A stretch of 30,109 nt of DNA from Bacteroidales bacterium. Lineage in GTDB: Bacteria > Bacteroidota > Bacteroidia > Bacteroidales > UBA932. How positions within the stretch are numbered: position 1 is the stretch's first letter; every line of letters starts with the position of its first letter. The stretch is taken from assembly GCA_017614795.1 (NCBI GenBank), contig JAGABD010000025.1, positions 1 to 30,109 on the forward strand, written 5' to 3'. The notes beneath the pieces are model-generated. The model saw only the letters and a list, made by a program, of their open reading frames with translations. It made no database searches and was not told the DNA's origin. Both the position numbers and the translations under genes were made by a program. Shown piece after piece: positions 7,989 through 14,927 of this stretch.

Positions 7989-8741
7989 TTAACTATTTGG
8001 TTTTCTGCTGATTAGCCGCCAGCCTTTTGTAAGGGCTCGGCGGGGCAGGCCGTAAATCAGGGCCAAAATGCAGAGCACGGTGTTGAGGATGCTGATGCGG
8101 GCGAAGTCGGCGAAGGGACGGAAGTGCGAAACGCGGTCCTCGGGGTAGAGCACCGTCACCGGAAGCTGCACGAACCGGGCGCCGCGCCATGCGAGAAATA
8201 CCAGCAGTTCGAGTTCGGCCTCATAACGGGAGGTCAGGAACTTGATCGTGTGAACTTTCCCCAGCGGATAGAGCCGATAGCCGCACTGGGTGTCTTTCAG
8301 CCGCACCCAGGTCTGCAGCGTGAACCAGTAGTTGGAGAAGCGGTTGGCAAAGGTGCTGCCGCCGGACTTGTTTTCCGCCGCCAGGTCTTCGCGGATGCCT
8401 ACTATCATCGCGCTGTGGTTCTGCCGTGCCGCCTCGAGGAATGCCGGGATGTCGGAAGGAAGATGCTGGCCGTCGGCGTCGATGGTGATTGCCGACGAAT
8501 AGCCCTGCCCCGCCGCGAGGTCGAAGCCCGCCTTCAGCGCCGCTCCCTTTCCCCGGTTCTTCGGGAAGATGACCGTGTCGATGCGGCCCGTGTATTTTTC
8601 GAGTATCTTCGCCGTGCCGTCGGTGCTGCCGTCGTTCACCACAATCACATCGCCGCTGTATTTCAGCACCTCGTCCAGGACTTGGCGCAGCGTTCCGGCG
8701 TTGTTGTAGGTCGGTATTATGACACAGATGCTCTCACTCAT
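7989..8741 (-). CDS. Family 2 glycosyltransferase (dolichyl-phosphate-mannose-synthase-like)
   Basis: A 250-residue GT-A enzyme. The N terminus shows IIPTYNNAGTL, then VVNDGSTDGT, NRGKGAALKAG, and the metal-binding DADGQH near 98-103 in place of DxD. CGYRLYP and a YEAELELL acceptor-side motif follow, and a hydrophobic stretch near the C terminus (ILNTVLCILALIYGL) probably anchors it to the inner membrane. It would transfer a sugar from a nucleotide sugar to a lipid or to the polyene. Glycosyltransferases of this type recur in aryl-polyene clusters. Its ATG overlaps the end of the upstream dehydratase gene by 8 bp. Donor and acceptor are unknown. Confidence 0.88.
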   Translation of the reverse strand: MSESICVIIPTYNNAGTLRQVLDEVLKYSGDVIVVNDGSTDGTAKILEKYTGRIDTVIFPKNRGKGAALKAGFDLAAGQGYSSAITIDADGQHLPSDIPAFLEAARQNHSAMIVGIREDLAAENKSGGSTFANRFSNYWFTLQTWVRLKDTQCGYRLYPLGKVHTIKFLTSRYEAELELLVFLAWRGARFVQLPVTVLYPEDRVSHFRPFADFARISILNTVLCILALIYGLPRRALTKGWRLISRKPNS

Positions 8742-9093
8742 ACCTCAACGTCTGCTTGCTGTACACTATCTCGCCGTCCTTGACGATTATCGTTGCGAGA
8801 GAATCTTCTTTCAGCGTGATTTCGTAATCCAGGACCTTCCCGTCCTCCGGATAGACCGGAGCGGTGAACTTGACGTTCGGCGCGCCCACGAGCCGGACCT
8901 TCCTGCCGAGCAGGTCGCCGAGGAGTTCCACGCCAATGCGCACCAGGATAACGCCCGGGGTGATGGGCAGTTCCGGGAAATGCGCCTTGTAGATTGTGTG
9001 GTCCGGGTTCAGGCGGATGCGATAGACCGCCTGGACGGGAGATTGCCGCTCGGGACCGGCAATGACGATGAACAGCGAGCCCTTCAGTTTCAT
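8734..9093 (-). CDS. Hotdog-fold 3-hydroxyacyl-ACP dehydratase (FabZ/ApeI-like)
   Basis: A 119-residue single hotdog domain. The catalytic block is YKAHFPELPITPGV, with His38 in the FabZ position, so it probably dehydrates 3-hydroxyacyl-ACP to the trans-enoyl form during polyene building. Residues 9-19 (IVIAGPERQSP) are encoded by a REP-like palindrome and do not look like family sequence; relatives pass directly from a short N-terminal strand to the YRIRLNPDH-type strand. Its ATG overlaps the LolA-like stop (ATGA). With the second dehydratase at 14499-14927 it may form a heterodimer, as described for ApeI:ApeP; that pairing is inference. Confidence 0.87.
   Translation of the reverse strand: MKLKGSLFIVIAGPERQSPVQAVYRIRLNPDHTIYKAHFPELPITPGVILVRIGVELLGDLLGRKVRLVGAPNVKFTAPVYPEDGKVLDYEITLKEDSLATIIVKDGEIVYSKQTLRYE
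9037..9067 (+). repeat. REP-like palindrome, copy 4 (in the dehydratase gene)
   Basis: The plus strand reads GGGAGATTGCCGCTCGGGA then CCGGCAATGACG. The arms are imperfect (CCGC against CCGG). On the gene strand it encodes VIAGPERQSP near the N terminus. Confidence 0.75.
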
Positions 9094-9698
9094 TCTATCA
9101 CGAACAGTTTTGCGGGTATCGCCGCGTTATACTTCTGGTTCTTCAGGGTGATGACGGTACGGTCCTCGCCTTTTTCAAGCAGTTCGACCTTCTGCACCCT
9201 GTAGTCCTTGCCGAAATGCAGGCGCACCTTCCTGAACATAAGCTGGATATCGTGCCTGAGGGGGAAGAGGTCCACAATCAGCACTCCGTTTTCGCGGGTG
9301 AGCACCGCATCGAAATCCGGAATGTCGCCAAGGCCCTGCCCAAGCAGGATGTTGTTGCCGTCGGCAAGCTTGGAGATGCGCGAGAAGAGACGGTTGGTCC
9401 TGATCTCCTTGACCTGGCGCTCCTTGCCCTGAAGCAGCACGCTGGTGCCGTCCATCACGAACAGGAAGGGCTCGGGCGTAGAGTATTCCCAACGGACGTT
9501 CTTGCCGTCGAACCACATCTTGCCTTTCGCCACGGGCTTGTCGGAGAGCATCGAAAGATGCCTTTCCTGCTCGAAGTCGCACTGCATCGTCTTGATGCTT
9601 CCGCAGGCTTCGCGGATGAGGTCGAGGTCGTCGGGAGATTGCCGGTCGGGGCCGGCAACCACGAAAGACAAAAGCGTTATGAGCAACAAACGTATCAT
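9090..9698 (-). CDS. LolA-like periplasmic lipid/lipoprotein carrier
   Basis: From the ATG at 9698 (which overlaps the upstream gene stop as ATGA) the product has 202 residues. A short signal sequence (MIRLLLITLLSFVVAG) is followed by a LolA/LppC-like beta-sheet protein: MQCDFEQERHLSML, GKMWFDGKNVRWEYSTPEPFLFVMDG, and late IDLFPLR/TLKNQKYN-type strands. Aryl-polyene clusters usually carry a LolA paralogue, thought to carry the lipid-linked product across the periplasm from the MMPL exporter. The VVAGPDRQSP stretch at the signal-peptide/mature boundary is encoded by a REP-like palindrome, so signal peptidase cleavage may lie within repeat-derived sequence. It is not the housekeeping lolA by context. 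Confidence 0.85.
   Translation of the reverse strand: MIRLLLITLLSFVVAGPDRQSPDDLDLIREACGSIKTMQCDFEQERHLSMLSDKPVAKGKMWFDGKNVRWEYSTPEPFLFVMDGTSVLLQGKERQVKEIRTNRLFSRISKLADGNNILLGQGLGDIPDFDAVLTRENGVLIVDLFPLRHDIQLMFRKVRLHFGKDYRVQKVELLEKGEDRTVITLKNQKYNAAIPAKLFVIE
9633..9663 (+). repeat. REP-like palindrome, copy 5 (in the LolA-like gene)
   Basis: The plus strand reads GGGAGATTGCCGGTCGGGG then CCGGCAACCACG. The outer arm differs (CAACC for CAATG). On the gene strand it encodes VVAGPDRQSP directly after the hydrophobic signal core. Confidence 0.78.
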
Positions 9699-10048
9699 CT
9701 TGCCACAAGCACGCAACCGGTTAGAATAAGCAGCACGCCCAGCCAGCGCACGAGCGAAATCTGCTCGTGAAAGATGAGCATCGCCGCGATCATGCTGATG
9801 ATATAGCTCAGACTGAGCATCGGATAGGCCTGGCTGAAGGGCCAGTGCTTCAGGATATACATCCACATCACGGTGCCGACTCCCATACAGATGCCGGACG
9901 CAAGCAGCCACCAGTTGGTGAGAAGGTCTCCCCACCAGGCCCAGGTCCACTGCAGGCGGGTGATGCGCCCGGTCGCGAACTTGAGCAGAACCTGGCCGCC
10001 GCTGAAAAAGACGGCCTGTATTATGGACAATATCAGAAGTCTAAGCAT
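9695..10048 (-). CDS. Small four-helix membrane protein, EamA/SMR-like
   Basis: A 117-residue protein with about four membrane segments: residues 3-24, 43-63 (LLASGICMGVGTVMWMYIL), 72-92 and 98-116. Length and layout fit one EamA half or a small-multidrug-resistance/undecaprenyl-phosphate-arabinose flippase subunit. The GQVLLK stretch after the first helix recalls the SMR/EmrE-like superfamily. It overlaps the upstream ketosynthase gene by 16 bp and the LolA-like gene by ATGA. In context it may flip a lipid-linked intermediate or a sugar carrier for the neighbouring glycosyltransferase. Substrate is unknown, and it would need to dimerise to transport. Confidence 0.75.
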   Translation of the reverse strand: MLRLLILSIIQAVFFSGGQVLLKFATGRITRLQWTWAWWGDLLTNWWLLASGICMGVGTVMWMYILKHWPFSQAYPMLSLSYIISMIAAMLIFHEQISLVRWLGVLLILTGCVLVAR

Positions 10049-11841
10049 ATCTTTTTGTTCCGAATGATGGTTTCATACAAATTCCGTGCGTCCACGGGGC
10101 CGATGCCCGAAATGCCTGTGATTTCGCACTTGTCCTCGCAGGGCTCCGAAGCGGGAACAGCTTCAAGCACCAGCGCCAGGGACCCGTCGGGGACGGGGTA
10201 TCCCGCCGTCGCGGGGGTCAGCTCGTCGTGGCAACCCACCAGCGCCGTGCGTATCTTTCCGCTCTTCAGCTGAAGCCAGGCGTCCAGCAGGGCGGAAGCC
10301 ATCGAATCGGCGCCCTGCGAATAGGTGCTGTTGTAGCCGTGATCCTTGAGATGTATGGAGATGAGGGACCCCGGCGTGTTGTGGGTGCTCTGCATGAAGT
10401 CGGTGGGGCTCATCATCGTCTCGCCGCTGTCCAGCATCGCCGCCAAGAACTTTTCGCTGTTCTCCATGCATCCGAGGCCGGTCGCGGTTATCACCGCATC
10501 GGGCACGAGCCCGTCAAGAGCCTCGAGCGAAGACACTAAAGTACGTTTCATCAGGGTTCCGAGCCTTCTTGCCTGCATAGGGTTCAGAAGATGCTTCCAC
10601 TCGAAGTCGGAGCCCTGCAGATATACGGCCGAACGGACGACCACCTTTACATCCGCCTGAGCGGGTTCGGCATCCGGAGTCTTGGCGTACGGCGCCGAAA
10701 TCACCAGCGCGGAGTCGTTGCCGCCGAAGCCGAAGGAGTTGCAAAGGATATGCTGAGGTTTTGTCTCTGTTGCTTTCGCCAGAGGTTCAATGCAGGCATC
10801 GTCCGGGTTCTGCCAGCCTATGTTGCCGGGAAGGAATCCACGGCGGATGGCTTCAAGGCAAATGACGGTTTCTATTCCGCCGGAAGCGCTTGTAGTATGC
10901 CCGGTAAAGGATTTTGTCGAAGAAACCGGCGGCATCGTATCTCTAAACAGGCGCCTCAGCGCGGCGCTCTCGGTCGCATCGTTGTTGGGCGTTCCTGTGC
11001 CGTGGGCGTTCACGTAACCTATCTCCTCGGGCTTGAGTCCCGCCATCGCGAGGGCTTCGCCCATCGCCCGGAAAGCACCCTCTCCTTCGGGAGAAGTCGC
11101 CGTCTGATGGAACGCGTCGCAGGCATTGCCGTAGCCGCTTACGATTGCAAGCGCCTCCGCTCTCCTCGCCCTTGCGTGCTCCTCGCTCTCCAGCACCACG
11201 AACCCGGCTCCTTCGCCGAGGTTGAGGCCCGCGCGGCTCGCATCGAAGGGCCGGCATCTCTCCGAATCCAGAATCATCAGGGAGTTGAAGCCGTTCAGAT
11301 GATAACGGGTGAGGCTTTCCGAGCCTCCCGCCACTACCACGTCCGCACGTCCGGCCTTTATGAGTTCGCTGCCGAAGATTATGGCGTTTGCCGCGCTGGA
11401 ACAGGCTGTCGAGATGGTCGTAACCTGTCCGAAGATGCCGAAATAGTCGGCAATAATGTTCGTGCAGCCTCCGCAGTCGTGGAGTTTGGTGTCGACCTTC
11501 GGATAGGTCCGCTCCGTGATGTCCATTCCGCCCACCGTGGTGCCGTTGATCAGCCAGGCACGGCCCTCTTGCCCGATTCCGGCCTGGTCGAGAGCCTCCT
11601 TTACGGCCATTATGCCGAGAAGTGACGTGCGGGGGACGGTCCTGCCGGCAGGGATGCCGAGGCGGGCCTTCATCTCGTCGTCCGAGAGGTCGACTTCGCC
11701 GCAGGGCAAGTCCGAATGGACGGTTTGCAGATGCTTCAGGGGGCCGATTCCCGACCTCCCTTCAAAGAGCGAAGCGACGGTCGAGGCCTTGTCCAGCCCG
11801 ATCGCCGACACCACTCCGGCACCTGTGATTACGATTCTCAA
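10033..11841 (-). CDS. Beta-ketoacyl-ACP synthase fused to an inactive ketosynthase-like (chain-length-factor type) domain
   Basis: A 602-residue two-domain protein. Residues 1-385 are a complete FabF-like ketosynthase with Cys147 (TACSSA), His280 (NAHGTGTPNND) and His315 (FTGHTTSASGG). Residues ~398-585 form a second, shorter ketosynthase-like domain with MQSTHNTPGSLIS and YNSTYSQGADSMAS, where Ser-Gln stands in place of an active Cys. This looks like the chain-length-factor partner (Ketoacyl-synt_2 type) that is a separate protein in Gammaproteobacterial aryl-polyene systems (ApeO plus ApeC). The start codon is TTG, three bases after the ACP stop and in the same frame; no ATG is available before the ITGAG motif. 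It probably extends the polyene chain. Confidence 0.88.
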   Translation of the reverse strand: MRIVITGAGVVSAIGLDKASTVASLFEGRSGIGPLKHLQTVHSDLPCGEVDLSDDEMKARLGIPAGRTVPRTSLLGIMAVKEALDQAGIGQEGRAWLINGTTVGGMDITERTYPKVDTKLHDCGGCTNIIADYFGIFGQVTTISTACSSAANAIIFGSELIKAGRADVVVAGGSESLTRYHLNGFNSLMILDSERCRPFDASRAGLNLGEGAGFVVLESEEHARARRAEALAIVSGYGNACDAFHQTATSPEGEGAFRAMGEALAMAGLKPEEIGYVNAHGTGTPNNDATESAALRRLFRDTMPPVSSTKSFTGHTTSASGGIETVICLEAIRRGFLPGNIGWQNPDDACIEPLAKATETKPQHILCNSFGFGGNDSALVISAPYAKTPDAEPAQADVKVVVRSAVYLQGSDFEWKHLLNPMQARRLGTLMKRTLVSSLEALDGLVPDAVITATGLGCMENSEKFLAAMLDSGETMMSPTDFMQSTHNTPGSLISIHLKDHGYNSTYSQGADSMASALLDAWLQLKSGKIRTALVGCHDELTPATAGYPVPDGSLALVLEAVPASEPCEDKCEITGISGIGPVDARNLYETIIRNKKICLDF

Positions 11842-11844
11842 AAT

Positions 11845-12108
11845 CTACTTCGTACGGTTCTTCTCGATATGGTCCGCCATAGTGGCGACGCTCTTGAAAA
11901 TCTCCTTGCCTTCGGCGGGATTCTTGAGCTTGATGCCGTAATCCCTCTCCAGCAGGAGGATGAACTCGAGCGCGTCGATGCTGTCAAGGCCGAGGCCTTC
12001 GCCGAAAAGGGGCGCATCCGCGTCGATGTCGGCGGGAGTCAGGTCCGCAAGGTTGAGGGCCTTGATGATTTTTTCCTTTACTTCGAGAATTAATTGTTCG
12101 TTTGCCAT
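11845..12108 (-). CDS. Acyl carrier protein (first of two)
   Basis: An 87-residue acidic four-helix carrier. The phosphopantetheine site is Ser43 in GLDSIDALE. It sits between the two fused ketosynthase genes with gaps of 10 bp upstream and 3 bp downstream, so it probably carries the growing polyene. It differs clearly from the second ACP at 15913-16158, which suggests that the two divide starter loading and chain extension, as proposed for ApeE and ApeF. Which does which cannot be told. It ends in a TAG that is in frame with the next gene. Confidence 0.93.
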   Translation of the reverse strand: MANEQLILEVKEKIIKALNLADLTPADIDADAPLFGEGLGLDSIDALEFILLLERDYGIKLKNPAEGKEIFKSVATMADHIEKNRTK

Positions 12109-12118
12109 AATACTTATT

Positions 12119-13960
12119 TTAGCCTTCTAAGATATACATTTTTGCACAAAAGTCGTTTTCGGAAGAGCACTCGCACCAGCCTGCAATTGCCGACATCCCG
12201 GGTTCCAGGGCCTCCGCCACTATGTTTCGCATAATGTCTTCGTCGGGCTCGGGAATGCAGTAGAAAGATGTCTCCGCAAAGTACTTGTTGCGGATGGCGA
12301 TTTCGCCGGTGACTATGTTCGGCAGGGTATAGACGAAAAGCGAGGGACTGCCCAGATGGTCGGGACCGTCGATGCCGCGCTGGTAGTTGACGTCGTCGGC
12401 AAGGGATCCGCTGCAGTTGAAAAGAATCACCGCCCTGTCGGAACGGCCATCCGGTTTTGCCTGCCCGTCCGGGGTTTGGGCTGCTTCGCCAGCGTTTTCT
12501 GCCGACAGTATGCCCGCTTCGGCCTTCAACAGGAGCTCCGACGCCACGAAACCGAGCCGCGCGAGCGGATCCATCTTGAAGAACTTCGGCCAGTCGCCGA
12601 TATATTTGCGGTAGATGGCTTCCGGCAGCGCAGCGCCTTTAGCTAAACGTTCGCCGTTGTTTGGCGGCTCTCCGTCAAGCATCAACCTTTTGCCATCAAG
12701 CACCACCCTGTCCGGCGTTATCTCCACTGAGTGCCGCTCCCATACCCCTTTTTGAGCGTTTTCGTTAATCTTTTGATTATCAACATTTTGTGTAAAATCG
12801 ATGCTCTGTTTTGGCGCATCGATTTTCTGTAAAGCGCTGTCTATTAAGTTGTTAGCAAAAACGCTTTCGGGGGCGCGGCGGCTGAACAGCATCGCGGCGT
12901 TGACTCCGCCGAATCCGGAAAGAAGCTTGATGAACGACTGCTTGCCGCCCTCGATGGGAGCGTTCTGCGAACTGAGGCGGAGGGGTCTGCTGACCCCGAG
13001 GGTTTCGAAGCCGCGGGTACCGAGCACAGTGCCGTCCTCGACCGCCGCCATGCTCAGGATGGTTTCGAGCACCCCCGCAGCGCCCAGAGTATGGCCGAAG
13101 TAGCCCTTGAGGGTATTCACGGGGATGTCCGCCAGCCCTGCGCGGTCGATGGCGATGGACTCCATCTCGTCGTTGTACAGCGTGGATGTGCCGTGTACGT
13201 TGATAAAGGCGATGTCATCGGCAGGAGATTGCCGGTCGCCGCCGGCAATGACGGAAGAAGCACCGGCAATGACGCGAGAAAGGGCCCGATAGCTTCCCTC
13301 GCCGGTCCTCGACGGTCCGCTGATATGGTTCGCGTCGTTGCAGATGGCTCCGGAAACCGCGCACCAGACTTTGCCGTCACGCAGAGGCTTCTTGCCGTAA
13401 ACTATGCACGCGGCCGCCTCTCCAAGGTTGAGTCCGCAACGGTTCGCGTCAAACGGTTTGCACTGTTCCGGGCTGAGGGCCTTCAGGCTCTGGAATCCGG
13501 AGATGATAAAGCGTCCTATCACGTCGGCGCCTATCACCACGGCATAGTCGCAGCGGCCGAATTCGATGGCGCGAAGCGCTTCTATCTGGGCCGCAAGTCC
13601 AGAAATGCAGGCGTTGCTCACCACCAGCGGGGTGTTCGGATTGCCGAAATGGCGCGAGACCTTGAGCGCCGCCTCCGCCGGGGCCTCCAGCACGTTCGCT
13701 TTTGTGGATGAAAGTATGAACAGCACCCTGTCGGACGAAGCGTCGATGCCGGCGTCGCGTATAGCAAGTTCGGCGCAGGCGATGCAACGCGCATCGAACG
13801 TAGAATTCTCTTCGAACAGCGATGCGAAGTACCCTTCCGGCAGAAGTTCCGTGGCGGGGTAGGCCTTCAGGGCGCTGCGCCCGGCCTTGACCGCACGATA
13901 GTTCGCCTCGGTTCCGACGCCCAGCGGCGAAATGATATTGTCTGCCAGTTTATATATCAT
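12119..13960 (-). CDS. Beta-ketoacyl-ACP synthase with C-terminal ketosynthase-like domain (second fusion)
   Basis: A 613-residue protein starting at the ATG at 13960, which overlaps the YkuD-like gene stop (ATGA). The N-terminal domain (1-365) is a ketosynthase with Cys118 (SNACISG), His256 (NVHGTSTLYND) and His290 (YFGHTLGAAG). A linker (about 366-408) follows, rich in Asn, Gln, Asp and Lys and encoded by unusually AT-rich DNA with inverted repeats. The C-terminal domain (about 410-613) carries VILFNCSGS and LFVYTLPNIVTGEIAIRN, motifs of truncated ketosynthase-like partners in Bacteroidota polyene clusters. Residues 231-246 (IAGASSVIAGGDRQSP) are repeat-derived and enlarge a loop before the first active-site His. 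It probably serves a condensation step distinct from the other two synthases. Confidence 0.86.
   Translation of the reverse strand: MIYKLADNIISPLGVGTEANYRAVKAGRSALKAYPATELLPEGYFASLFEENSTFDARCIACAELAIRDAGIDASSDRVLFILSSTKANVLEAPAEAALKVSRHFGNPNTPLVVSNACISGLAAQIEALRAIEFGRCDYAVVIGADVIGRFIISGFQSLKALSPEQCKPFDANRCGLNLGEAAACIVYGKKPLRDGKVWCAVSGAICNDANHISGPSRTGEGSYRALSRVIAGASSVIAGGDRQSPADDIAFINVHGTSTLYNDEMESIAIDRAGLADIPVNTLKGYFGHTLGAAGVLETILSMAAVEDGTVLGTRGFETLGVSRPLRLSSQNAPIEGGKQSFIKLLSGFGGVNAAMLFSRRAPESVFANNLIDSALQKIDAPKQSIDFTQNVDNQKINENAQKGVWERHSVEITPDRVVLDGKRLMLDGEPPNNGERLAKGAALPEAIYRKYIGDWPKFFKMDPLARLGFVASELLLKAEAGILSAENAGEAAQTPDGQAKPDGRSDRAVILFNCSGSLADDVNYQRGIDGPDHLGSPSLFVYTLPNIVTGEIAIRNKYFAETSFYCIPEPDEDIMRNIVAEALEPGMSAIAGWCECSSENDFCAKMYILEG
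12741..12868. repeat. AT-rich island with nested inverted repeats in the ketosynthase linker
   Basis: Within an otherwise GC-rich gene, this stretch is AT-rich. AAAATCGATGC (12794-12804) and GCATCGATTTT (12816-12826) form a perfect 11-bp inverted repeat. AGCGTTTT (12755-12762) and AAAACGCT (12858-12865) form an outer pair. It keeps frame and encodes the hydrophilic linker. It may be a decayed small insertion or only a relaxed linker. Confidence 0.5.
13224..13274 (+). repeat. REP-like palindrome, copy 6, with an adjacent half copy (in a ketosynthase gene)
   Basis: 13224-13253 reads GGAGATTGCCGGTCGC then CGCCGGCAATGACG. A second right-hand half, ACCGGCAATGACG, follows at 13262-13274. On the gene strand the pair encodes VIAGASSVIAGGDRQSP, in which VIAG is visibly duplicated. 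Confidence 0.8.
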
Positions 13961-14499
13961 CCCTGAATGTCTATTACCGCCCCGGGGCGCAAAACTTTCA
14001 ACAGCCGGACCATCACATATTCCGGAACGCTGATGCACCCGGCCGTCGCGGTCCTCGACGAACGGCACTGGAACCAGCTTTTGCGCGGTCCGTAGCAGTG
14101 CAGGAATATCGCCGACCCGGCACCGTAACGCGGTTCGAGCGTGTTGTAGCCTATTACAGCGGCATATTTGTACTGCACCGGATAGTCCGCCAGACGTTCG
14201 CCCTCTTTGCAGGGACTCTCCTGCCAGGTATTGTAATTCTCCTTGTCGCCGGACCAGAAGGAGGATGGCGTAACATCTCTCCAAGGCAGCGCGGTACCCG
14301 GGTTCGGCGCCAGGCCGAAGGCCATCTCCAGCGGGAAGACACCGACAGGCGTGCAGCCGTCGCCTTCGCGCTTCTTTACAGCATATCCGTTGCGCCCGTA
14401 GCCGCAGTAGCAGCGCAGAATCCTCTTCCGACCGCCGTCAAGCGTCGTTTCCCACATCTCGAGCCTGTGCCCCCGAACTATGATCTTCTGCTCCTCCAT
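13957..14499 (-). CDS. YkuD-like (L,D-transpeptidase catalytic domain) protein
   Basis: A 180-residue protein. The C-terminal half carries an L,D-transpeptidase-type core: FLHCYG about 15 residues before TAGCISVP, with Cys as the candidate nucleophile. The usual motif is (S/T)HGC; here the His is Ala, so activity may be altered. The N-terminal half contains GDGCTPVGVFPLE, typical of the family (K..G..TP.G.F). No signal peptide is seen, which is odd for a cell-wall enzyme. The start overlaps the dehydratase stop by one base (TAATG) and the end overlaps the ketosynthase start (ATGA), so it is built into the polyene operon. It may act as an acyl- or peptidyl-transferase on the product; this is not known. 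Confidence 0.78.
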   Translation of the reverse strand: MEEQKIIVRGHRLEMWETTLDGGRKRILRCYCGYGRNGYAVKKREGDGCTPVGVFPLEMAFGLAPNPGTALPWRDVTPSSFWSGDKENYNTWQESPCKEGERLADYPVQYKYAAVIGYNTLEPRYGAGSAIFLHCYGPRKSWFQCRSSRTATAGCISVPEYVMVRLLKVLRPGAVIDIQG

Positions 14500-14927
14500 T
14501 ACTCCGACTTCGCTATATCGCTCAGCGCGATGGTCATTTCTCCGTCCGCAAGCACATCATCACCCACCTTGGCAACCACTCCGACCTTGAGCATCGGGCC
14601 GATCTCCTGAATCACGTCGATGCGGGTCTCGAACCTCTCGCCCTCAACGGGGAGGCGATGGAGTGTCCAATTCTTCACCGCGCCTATGAAACCGATGTTC
14701 ACGTCGCGATGCAGAATGTACTTGTTGATATATCCGATTCTGGCGGCGCAGGTCTGCGCGAAATTCTCCAGAAGCCCTTCGGCCGCAAGGGCCCCGTCTT
14801 CAAAGAAGATGTTGTCGGCACGCACGGTAAGCGCCGTAACCACAGTCTCCATGCTGAAACTGACGAACTCTTCCACCATCACGAACGGCGGGCGCTGCGG
14901 GAGTATGGCGGCGATGTCGACTTTCAT
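14499..14927 (-). CDS. Second hotdog-fold dehydratase (ApeP-like)
   Basis: A 142-residue hotdog protein. It begins ILPQRPPFVMVEEF, which matches the first strand and loop of ApeP/FabZ-like dehydratases (LPHRPPFLLVD), and has EGLLENFAQTCAARIGY in the central helix. The family His of FabZ (HFP) is absent, so it may supply only part of an active site and work with the dehydratase at 8734-9093. Its ATG overlaps the LpxL-like stop (ATGA). Dehydration gives the conjugated double bonds, since no enoyl reductase gene is present in the window. Confidence 0.84.
   Translation of the reverse strand: MKVDIAAILPQRPPFVMVEEFVSFSMETVVTALTVRADNIFFEDGALAAEGLLENFAQTCAARIGYINKYILHRDVNIGFIGAVKNWTLHRLPVEGERFETRIDVIQEIGPMLKVGVVAKVGDDVLADGEMTIALSDIAKSE

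Noticed and set aside
12186..12210. AATTGCCGACATCCCGGG as a degenerate palindrome copy
   Set aside because: Only about half of the core matches and the encoded AIAGW fits the surrounding domain.
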